Below are positions 56,701-64,000 of a stretch of 64,000 nt of DNA, piece by piece. Both the position numbers and the translations under genes were made by a program. Positions within the stretch are counted from its first letter, which is position 1. The number at the start of each line of letters is the position of its first letter. The stretch lies in contig OX345642.1 of the NCBI GenBank assembly GCA_947044365.1, positions 6,735,507 to 6,799,506 on the forward strand, in the 5' to 3' direction. Below the pieces are notes generated by a model that saw nothing but the letters and a program-made list of their open reading frames with translations, ran no database searches and was not told where the DNA came from. Source of the DNA: Petrosia ficiformis. Lineage: Eukaryota; Porifera; Demospongiae; Haplosclerida; Petrosiidae.

Positions 56701-57628
56701 TTCTGTATATCTTTGGCTGATCGTTATATCAGTGATACTTGTTGCACGTTGCTCCGCTCGTGCTAGCAGACTCCTTATGAGTTCTTCAGTACAAGTATTG
56801 ATGACGCTCATTCATCTTTCATTTGCTAGAATACTGTTCGCTACAATTGATATATTCAAATTTGCTCCAATTTATACACAGAGAGATCACTATATAGCGT
56901 GGTTTTATAATGGAACTATCCATTATGGGACAGACATTCATCTACCTTTGCTTATTGTAGCCTCATTGTCGACTGTGTTCTTCATAATTCCTTATGTTTT
57001 TTTGGCCCTTTTTGGTTCTATGTGTTTACGATTTCGTCAAGTTAATAAATTTCGACCTTTCATTGATACTATTCATGGTCCGTATCGAGACAATCAACGA
57101 GTTTGGTACGGTGCGAGAATCTTCCTTTTAGTACTGCTAGCCATTATGAATTCCATTTGCAATGGATCTAAGCCATTCTTTCAACTGCTTCTACAGTTAG
57201 TACTAGTTGGTTTGTTCACAATACTGCAGGCGTACGTAAAACCATTCTCTCACACCTGGATGAATTTATTGGACTTATGGTGTATGGTTAATGTCATGAT
57301 CCTAATTGTTGCAAATCTGTATGGCACATATGGCGGATCAAGGGCTGAATATATTCTTTTTGTAGAATTAATAATCATCTGCATAACGATTGTAAGTATT
57401 CTTTTTTATCATATTTATCTCTTTGCAAAGAGATTGAATCTCATTCGGTGTTGTAAGCATTCTACACAATCTCAGCCTCTATCCAGTAAATGGGTACCAA
57501 CGTACCAAGCCCATACATCAAGAAGGACATACGAATCTCTGGACAGTGATGATGGAAGTGATTATCAACCAGATAGACTGCGAGAGTCTCTCCTGGAATC
57601 ACCAGAGTTTTGGAAAAATAGAAATTAA
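53771..57628 (+). CDS. Large beta-helix/multi-TM receptor-like protein
   Basis: Intronless. 1285 aa from ATG at 53771, chosen because the signal peptide MWLLLLLCLLPCSVMSS starts there; an in-frame ATG at 53711 would add 20 aa. Residues about 25-700 form an N-glycosylated ectodomain (many NxS/T). It has irregular Asn/Gly-rich repeats of the right-handed beta-helix (pectin-lyase-like) type, e.g. NNAFLDGGAIYSVEQG and NHAFRSGQAGYIS. Then come Cys-rich EGF-like modules (CPPGFNLEKGECVC; NREGPLCGNCLDGYS..GGPECRKC) and a C-terminal bundle of about 7-8 hydrophobic segments starting at about residue 890, ending in a short Ser/Asp-rich cytosolic tail. It lies 71-131 bp after the CTU2 stop. Families of this architecture are abundant in sponges to my knowledge; function unknown. 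Adhesion, sensing or channel roles are guesses. Confidence 0.85.
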   Translation: MWLLLLLCLLPCSVMSSDIIHIPDSNQKTLEYYMCTQQGKMKLLPNTILKLSIMEEHMFTPGQFCLLENTTNITITSNSSTILARIRCNSPHPFSILSACGLAFLQNVNLTLSNLHISRFGAALNSNILKHDNHTSLPSFFGTNQSATLFFSHIVNLKISLVNISKYYGFGIVLINSFGRAVIDRVDIHHSLSYKLCTGLKNLSHYNYTCSGSGLLIHSHNIVSHMGQEYYYNFSMNFSKLINSVEVRNSHFHNNVYHNDHFQCITNVFQFQPEKTPIVAGAAVTVYATQNEFVTSTKITATKSNGSIIQQNNGTLSGGIAAIFINTPFTSNLTIQNTIIENNMNKYLKVPCIGTGLLMYVYFTNSYIKSDAAILKGKENFVSTWSPLILNNTGISEHRGYNRSATVYMGMRSQPFYNVQVIFESVGFYRNQAFYTGICMFAETIYEPIRNSKSLEILFKNVVAVGNEQSVKHASLTNSSQFVFYRIGRVTIEGSIPHGSFFSDNLGSVIDAFATEIYLKGMVTFVSNNATQGAAIILRSNSFLVFADNSSVLFQKNNAFLDGGAIYSVEQGTEDNYCIIQIDSSARKISDLNVTVTFDNNHAFRSGQAGYISPFFHCFQTRVHVFPRNLSHLYGEVFHISKNDIETLIASVPTTICICMESENGSYIPKCDATLNFTIFPGDSISVTLSAFDGIGNRVDSQVNASLSIVNDTIHPLHDWHLPSVQEINALPLNYCHTLNYTILSNTIEDGQLNFAVPGLPSQSFAQISLKECPPGFNLEKGECVCAPFLSKYGLKCDKQTKIVVRPANSWFGIIFDNSSNSSTPYVGYANTCPVGYCNSSGREVKITDSHSTICINNREGPLCGNCLDGYSATHGGPECRKCTEKGLALLVGNISSGIITIFVLFLLKLTLNKGTVGGIVFYANTYDIVRTISTSGKPYFIPFVQLVEIINLHQGFSTCLYHGMTYAINFVIQYTYSVYLWLIVISVILVARCSARASRLLMSSSVQVLMTLIHLSFARILFATIDIFKFAPIYTQRDHYIAWFYNGTIHYGTDIHLPLLIVASLSTVFFIIPYVFLALFGSMCLRFRQVNKFRPFIDTIHGPYRDNQRVWYGARIFLLVLLAIMNSICNGSKPFFQLLLQLVLVGLFTILQAYVKPFSHTWMNLLDLWCMVNVMILIVANLYGTYGGSRAEYILFVELIIICITIVSILFYHIYLFAKRLNLIRCCKHSTQSQPLSSKWVPTYQAHTSRRTYESLDSDDGSDYQPDRLRESLLESPEFWKNRN

Positions 57629-58253
57629 TGTAATTAAATGTAATTTAATTATAGTACACAAACCTATTAAGTTACATCTACTAATGCATGTACAGGACAT
57701 TAAATATTTTGATTCTGTAACTTTGTTCACAAACTTTTCCGTATTCAAAAGAAGTGTTTGTTAATGCCAACTATGAAGTGTTACATTTTTGGACATTATT
57801 GAAAGGGTTGTTAGGGTAGGTGAGAGTCACGGTTTTTGAAAGAGGTCCATTGTTACAAAAGAGTAGTTTCCTATATTCCAAACATGGAAATTTCCTGCAA
57901 TAGATGAAGTATACCACTGAATCAGTTTTAGTTATTAATTATTGTTTCAGTGATGTTGCACACTAAATTCTATTTGTATTATAGTAGTAAGTTGATAGCT
58001 TATACACTACCAGTATTATGTCCACACTGGCCGGGAATAACATACTACATGCTGGGTAAACAGCAGTTTAGAATCCAACCACTACTAGTACTCTAAATAT
58101 CCTGGGCAGAACACTGCACAACCATAAGAATATTTGCAGTGGCTATATACTTGTTCAAACAAGATGTGCATATTTTGGTTGTACTTCAAATGCACAGCTT
58201 CATTGGCCAAATGCACAGAAGTACCTGATTATAGCCGCCTAGTTGCTGGATGA
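57629..58253. other. Convergent intergenic region
   Basis: 3' flank of the receptor-like gene. It contains an internally deleted MITE A (58011-58115) and no recognised gene. Confidence 0.5.
58011..58115. mobile_element. MITE family A, internally deleted copy
   Basis: Begins CAGTATTATGTCCACACTGG and ends ATCCTGGGCAGAACACTG. About 80 bp of the body seen in the 25950 copy are missing. Confidence 0.7.
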
Positions 58254-59392
58254 CTAGCCACTCAAAACACTGCAAATATATTTTCTAATTCATACCTGTA
58301 TGATAGTCTTGCTATAGTACACATACTTGTGTTCGAACATTGCTCATCAGTGAGTTGACTAACAGGGATCGGGTGTCTGGGGATGTAACCTCCATATCCA
58401 GGTACGGGCTTGAGACTAAACAAAAATTAATTGTACTATAAAATTATATATATGGATGGTTACAACTATTCTCATACCCATCCTGCATGCATGCATGGGT
58501 ATGAGGCTAGGTTGCACTATACAGTTAATGTGAACGTACAACTGTGGAGTGTCTTTTGACTGATTGTTACAATCATCTTTCAACGATAGTTCCCTTTTCG
58601 AAATAATACATACACATTAGTGTCATTAATTATATAAAACTAAATACTTACTCCTTGTAATGAAAACCATCCTTTGTGGTTCCACACTTTGATGACAACT
58701 TTGGTCTTCAGATAAAAATATTAGAGAAAAAATCACAGTATTGTTATGTACATACAGCATACATACATATATTATATACACACTCACAAAATCAAATTTT
58801 CCTTCTGTTTACCAAGAGAGGACATTGATTTTCGAAGCTGTGCAGCATCCCATGTTCTACCAAAGTGTTGCCACAACATTGGAGCAGAAACACGATTTTT
58901 ATTAAGTTGAGAACTGACCGGATCGGCACTGGATTCTAGAGTACTTTCTGGAATACTGTACCTGAGAGTTGGAAGTGCCGATTCCTCCATTGCAAATCTA
59001 GCAGTTGTGGTCCATTTTCTCTGCTTTTCTAATCTCTGAAGTAGGTCAGGTTTATTATTTTCTGCTGATTTCGGTTGAAACTTTGCAATCCATTGGTTGA
59101 AATGCTGAGGTCTTGGAGAACGAACAATAGGTTTTTCCACATGAAAGTTTATACATTTGCTTGTGGTAATGTTTCCATCAAATAAGCTATCATCTACTTT
59201 TCTATGTGGCCCACTAGGTCCATGTAATCTTTGGACAATGAAGTTGTACTGACTAGTACTATTCTGAGCGTTATCCATCTTCTCAGTCTTCTGTACTAGT
59301 GATGGAAACGTTTTGTAGTGATACACTTGTCCATTTATCTTTTCTTTGTGTTTGTAATCTTCTTCATACAGCGTTTCTGTTAATGAAGGCAT
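58254..59392 (-). CDS. Probable ciliary/sperm microtubule-associated protein
   Basis: Exons 58788-59392, 58652-58705, 58296-58415, 58254-58269, phase-consistent, giving 264 aa. No signal peptide or TM; basic, with many Pro/Arg/Gln and aromatic residues. The third exon reads LKPVPGYGGYIPRHPI. PGYxGYIP motifs are typical of small axonemal microtubule inner proteins (FAM166/CIMIP2-like and sperm tail MIPs). Other features are GPSGPHRKVDDSLFDGN and LRYSIPESTLESSADPVSS. The final 16-nt exon giving ..SVLSG is the weakest part. The family assignment is inferred from the motif only; the exact orthologue is not recognised. Confidence 0.65.
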
Positions 59393-60751
59393 TTTGCCTA
59401 CCTGTCTAAAACTGCGCTATGCGTGTTATGCTGCGCATGCGCCGTCCACGTAGAGCGAAAAATTGCTTACGCTATAATTTACTGATAACACATGCCTTTA
59501 TCATATGACAGTTTTCCATGACACAATCAGTATGAATAGACACAAGTCCAGAAAAAATATCTGGACCAGCTTGGAGATTTGAACCCAAGACCTTTTGATT
59601 ACTAGTCAGATGCTCTATCATCTGAGCTACTGGAGACAGGTTGAGGAAAAGCATTTCATTTAGACAATGTTTACTACTTAGATCAGGCAAATTCAGCTGT
59701 GTGTCTCTACTCAGTTAAGCTAGATTCACTAGTCAAATATCCACAATCATAACACTGTATATGTGTGGATAGGACAGTGTAGTATCGAAGAGAGTAGTGA
59801 TATCACAGTCCCCAGTATGAAACCATTTTACTGAGCAAAGGAAATAGCAGGTAGTAGTTATCAAATTGGGATTTTTTGATGTCACATGATCATGATGGTC
59901 CTTTATTATGTGACAGTTTTCCATGACACAATTAATTATAACAGTGTGTATGTGTGACTAGTGATAACAGTCCTAGTTTGTAGTATGAAACTAAAAATAC
60001 TATTTTACTGATAAATTTAGAGTGAGTAAACTCCTTAAAAGGATATAACAATAATCAGGTAGTTATCAAATTGGGATTTTTTGAAATCACATGATGGCGT
60101 TTTATCATGTGACAGTTTTCCATGACACAATTAATCATAACAGTGTGTATGTGTGACTAGTGATACATAGTCCTAGTTTGTAGTATGAAACTAAAAATAC
60201 TATTTTACTAAGATTAGACAACTCCAATGACGGTATACCAAGTAGTGATAATCAGGTGTTATGAAATCGGAATCTTTTGATGAATTTACTGAATAGTACT
60301 TTCAACCTTAGGAGTTATGTAAACACTGCTGATAAGATTATACATAGTCATGATAGTCACACTTCAAATGTAGCCTTATAATAATTATTATGTACTTTAC
60401 AGTTTGTAGTATTCATTATCGCTTTTGAGACAAAATAAGTTCGTAGTATGAAACTACTCATTTTGAATTAGTTAATTAAAACTGTACACAAAGCAAATAA
60501 ATGAAGACTCAATCCTATAACAATCTTGGACACAAACACTATGTATAAGTGGATACATAATTATTATAACAACAAATAATAGGTTGAATGAAATTTATGT
60601 TAGAGTAAGACTCATAATTATAAAACAACATTTATGATTATGGGGTTATAAATCCAGCAACAATTTATACACGAATACTAAAAAAATTACACAACACTAA
60701 AAATGCAGTAACAACAAAATAATAACAATTATTAAAAGGAATAAATGTTCT
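59393..60751. repeat. Intergenic region with a 200-bp repeat in about three copies
   Basis: Copies share TGTGACAGTTTTCCATGACA, AACAGTGTGTATGTGTGACT and TATCAAATTGGGATTTTTTG. The starts of the first element fall near 59502 (partial), 59907 and 60106, and the last two copies are about 200 bp apart. No gene is evident apart from a tRNA-like sequence at 59562-59636. Confidence 0.65.
59562..59636 (-). pseudogene. tRNA-Thr(AGT)-like sequence
   Basis: Minus strand: D-arm/A-box TAGCTCAGATGATAGAGCA, anticodon loop CTAGTAA (AGT), T-arm GGGTTCAAATCTCC. The anticodon stem has one mismatch and the acceptor stem pairs in only about four positions. It is therefore probably a tRNA pseudogene or SINE head rather than a functional tRNA. 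Confidence 0.55.
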
Positions 60752-61798
60752 TTAAAAGTTACAAGAAACTATTTCAAGACTGGCATTGCTTTCGCGCTCA
60801 GGCTGATTTTCAAACTGTTTAGCTGCAACAGATCCTTCTGTTGGCTCATACGTCACATAATATGAACGATCATTACATTGGAGAAACTGACAACTAATAC
60901 TAGTACTAGACACAACGTAAAATAAGTGGTTATCATCAAAGTTTCTCAAATCCATTTGAGTTGCATCAATGAGATCAATGCCTGTGTCTGTATTCAAGTG
61001 AATATCATTGTATTATTACTCATGCATGCATAATGGACTTACCTCCATTCCAATTCCAATAGTACTCTTTGTTCCCTGTACATATCATAAATGGATGTTC
61101 ATCACCATCGCCTTCTACTGTCACAAACCTCCACACTATAATATAGACAGAGTGAAGCAAACACAATAAATCATAATACAGACAACATATACCTCCTAGT
61201 GGATCATCAGGGTCAACTGACCGAAAACGTCCTGATTGATTTATCCCGAGGTCATGTTGTTGGTCGCTCATTTGCTGAATGCGTTTACAAAATAGATCTG
61301 TTGTAGTTTCATTAGTCAGTCCACTTCTTCTTAGATCCAATAGAAATGAATAAGACATAGCTTCATTCTGGAATTAAGAAAGACAAGAGCAATTAATGCA
61401 TTGCCCTCCATCCATAGATACTACATTAATGTAAGATTGAGGTCTGATATTGATTCAGAAACTATGTAAGCAAACAATTTACATATGTATGTATATGTTG
61501 TTTGGATGTTATATATGAATTAAGAAAACTTTAATTTGCATGGTGTCCAAATATGTGCATCTATATACTTTTATTATTACTATTGTTCTACTGAACCTAC
61601 TATGACTTTGAGATCCCACAATTTTAAACGTGACGAATCACTGACTTTTATTATAGTTTTCAGACAGCAATCTTCGATGATTTTACTTTCCAGTTTACAC
61701 TTTAGCCGTAAGTCATCACAATTCCAATCTCTTGAAGTGTCTCTAGCATTAGTAGTATGATTCCATCCAGGAAGATCTTTGTCTTCACCACAAGCCAT
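60752..61798 (-). CDS. Unknown protein, paralogue A of a tandem pair
   Basis: Exons 61601-61798, 61193-61367, 61043-61135, 60752-60987; 233 aa from MACGEDKDLPGWN. No signal peptide or TM. Recognisable only by comparison with its neighbour (62841-64000): shared blocks ESKIIED, NEAMSYSFLLDLRRSGLTN, TTTDLFCK, SVDPD, HPFMICTGNKEYYWNWNG, DTGIDLIDATQ, CQFLQC and YYVTYEPTEGSV. Exon lengths (175 in exon 2) and all phases are conserved between the two. No domain is recognised; a small beta-rich intracellular protein is a guess. Confidence 0.75.
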
Positions 61799-61974
61799 TA
61801 TTCAAAAGTAATAATGAAATGCATGATGGAAATTAATTATTATATACTAGGTCACATTGTCAAAACTGTGAAGTCATGTGTTTGCTCTACTAGCAGGTAT
61901 TGAGTATATACATCATTATCTTCTGGATCATCTATATATTACGTATTGTGACAGATCAACAATACAGGGATTTC

Positions 61975-62640
61975 CCTAAAAGTGTAACAGTTACTGAGTA
62001 CTTGGATAAACATGAATTTGTTATTTTAACAGACCAGTTGTTACCTCAGTTGCACTTACATTTCCAATACGAAATATGAAATAAGAGGATAATTAGCATT
62101 TTGTCTGGTTATGATAGAACTATATGGAAAAAAGGAATGTTATAACTACAGTCATAAATGCATATACCCAAATACACACTACTATCATATAAAGAGGCTG
62201 TTATTGATAACTTCAAAATGAGATAATATGGAAACAATTTGTTTCAAATTATTGGTTATAGTAAAAACTAATCATGCATTCAGGGGTGTACATACCAATA
62301 TACATCTTACTACCATATAAAGAGGCTGTTATATTGATAACTTCAAAATGAGATAATATGAAATGATTTTATTGGTTATATAGTAAAAACAATTGTTTTC
62401 ACTAATCATGCAATCATAAATGTATGTACCAATATACATCCTACTGCCACATGTGGAATGTACAATCATGACTGTAGTCATAATATTCTATATACATAGC
62501 TATGATTATTATAACCAGATAAAATGTTAATTATCCTCGTATTTGATGTTTCTAACTATGTATTATAAATGTACATGCAACTGAGGTAACAACTGATCTG
62601 TTAAAATAACAAATTCATTTTTACAGTGAACTTTTACCTA
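61975..62640. mobile_element. Foldback element with 110-130 bp arms
   Basis: The left arm (61975-62125) and right arm (62500-62640) are reverse complements, e.g. AATTTGTTATTTTAACAGA against TCTGTTAAAATAACAAATT. The interior carries an imperfect tandem duplication with AAAGAGGCTGTTAT and AACTTCAAAATGAGATAATA (62193 and 62320). No ORF. It lies exactly between the two paralogues. Confidence 0.7.
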
Positions 62641-62840
62641 TAGTTTTGCATGCATAATCATGTATGTATAATCATAGATCATCACAACTATATGATCTCT
62701 TATTTATGTCTAGTATGTAAAAGTAGGTGCGACGAGAACTATCGTAAATGTGAAGGTTTTTACAAAATATATTAATTTTATACATAATTTTAGAAAACAC
62801 TATAAAACTGCTATAATGTAAAGGAAATGTTCCTTAAGTT

Positions 62841-64000
62841 TCAAATGGACGTAGGACAGTTCTTTATTTCAAGACAGAAACTGCTTGTACATGTAGGCTT
62901 TTGTAAAAATGTTACAGGTTTTGCATGAACAGATCCTTCAGCTGGCTTATACTCCATATAGTATGAATCATCATAACATTTCAGAAACTGACAACCTTTA
63001 GAACATGCAACATAATCAATGTAAAATTGGTTACAGGGGTCGAATTTTTCCAAATCCAAATCTGTTGCCTTTTGAAGTGTAATTTCTGTGTCTGTATGAA
63101 AATGAGTATCATTATATTAGAAACGACCCACATGGAACTTACCACCATTCCAATGCCAGTAGTAATCCATTTTCTTTGTATATATCAAAAATGGATGTCT
63201 ATGACTAGTATCATCTTTTATCGTGGCTGACCTAAACAGCCACTCTGTAATTTAGGAAGAGTAATATAAACACAATAAAACCACAAGAAATTAAGAGTAT
63301 TACAGATATATTGTACCTCCTCTATCTGAGTCAGGATCAACTGATTCAAACTGTCCTGCTGAAGTTGCTCCAAGTACAACTTGTTGATTGCTCTTTTGGC
63401 AAATGATTTTACAAAACTGAATTGTTGTAGTCGCATTAGTTATTCCCCTTTTTCTTAAATCCAGCAAAAATAAGTCAGAAATAGCATCATTCTGTTAAGA
63501 GGAGACACGTCTGAGATGTTGTTGTATGATATACAAGAAGTAACATATAACCCTTATAGATCCCTGCTTGGTATACCTTTAGTGTTGTTTTCAGTATGAC
63601 AATAAACACTTTTAGTTATAGTTATAGTATGCCAATTTCTAAATAATCATAGCAGGAGTAGATTTAGTTTAGTTATTAAAAGTTAGAATACCTTATTAAA
63701 AGTGGTTTTAGTTATAGTTAACCAAATCAAAGGGTATGTAGGTCTATAAAAGTATCTTATTAAACGGATTGTGAGCAAGATACTAACTACGTATATAGAT
63801 TATAATGTGATGTGCAAAATTGACTTGAATTTATTTAAAGTATACCAGCATTGTTTTAGTGAACTCACTCTGACTTCAAGGTCCAACTTCCGTAAATAAG
63901 AGTACTCTGAGTCTGGACCCACAATGTTTTGTGTTTTAGAACCAGACATTTTTGAAATAGTTTCCAGAAAGCGATCTTCAATAATTTTAGTTTCAAGATC
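62841..64000 (-). CDS. Unknown protein, paralogue B (5' end beyond the window)
   Basis: Exons 63869-64000 (partial), 63317-63491, 63143-63244, 62841-63091 (stop TGA at 62841-62843). At least 219 aa. It reads ETKIIEDRFLETISKMSGS, NDAISDLFLLDLRKRGITN, SVDPDSDRGEWLFRS, HPFLIYTKKMDYYWHWNG, DTEITLQKATDLDLEKFD and CQFLKCYDDSYYMEYKPAE. It is clearly homologous to the 60752-61798 gene with identical intron phases (0, 1, 1). It is more Cys-rich at the C-terminus (four extra Cys). Confidence 0.75.
63581..63727. mobile_element. MITE family B, short copy
   Basis: TAGTGTTGTTTTCAGTATGACAATAAACAC at the left and GTTTTAGTTATAGTTAACCA near the right. The right terminus is decayed. In the intron between exons 1 and 2 of paralogue B. 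Confidence 0.55.

Noticed and set aside
59562..59636. Functional tRNA-Thr gene
   Set aside because: A and B boxes are good but the acceptor stem is mostly unpaired, so listed as tRNA-like pseudogene.

Overview
The window is animal nuclear DNA: AT-rich, with compact genes built from many short GT-AG exons, conserved metazoan single-copy genes and abundant simple repeats. A demosponge (for example a haplosclerid such as Amphimedon) is the most likely source. That rests on gene compactness, the intronless beta-helix/multi-TM receptor-like gene and the divergence of the orthologues. It is an inference; I could not test it by search.

Layout. 68-6423 (-) heat shock factor; 6548-13020 (+) NSUN2 tRNA/mRNA m5C methyltransferase; 13437-14825 (-) NDUFS3 of complex I; 16001-22801 (+) CTDP1/FCP1 Pol II CTD phosphatase; 23881-24120 (-) a small stop-interrupted ORF; 24269-26437 (-) LENG1-like protein; 26646-31330 (+) SSR1/TRAP-alpha; 32193-34100 (-) SLC11/NRAMP metal transporter; 34304-35566 (-) unknown secreted or membrane protein; 35996-44948 (+) SLC6 transporter of the B0AT type; 46530-53640 (+) CTU2 tRNA thiolation subunit; 53771-57628 (+) giant intronless beta-helix/multi-TM protein; 58254-59392 (-) probable ciliary microtubule-associated protein; 60752-61798 (-) and 62841-64000 (-, cut by the window edge) two tandem paralogues of an unrecognised family. 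I traced exon chains by hand; for nearly all of them splice sites, phases and total length agree with the known families.

Many genes are head-to-head: HSF/NSUN2 lie 124 bp apart and LENG1/SSR1 208 bp apart, and CACGCCC-type boxes occur in both gaps. There is no operon. Two genes act in tRNA modification (NSUN2, CTU2), but nothing else suggests a shared pathway.

Non-coding DNA is dominated by minisatellites and microsatellites in introns, several of which touch or contain splice sites, and by small non-autonomous elements with terminal inverted repeats. At least two TIR families are present, one with TIR GTTCTGCCCA..TGGGCAGAAC and one with TIR TAGTGTTGTTTTAG..CTAAAACAACACTA, plus a third dispersed family of about 270 bp and a foldback element. 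I found no CRISPR array, rRNA, convincing intact tRNA, or autonomous transposon gene.
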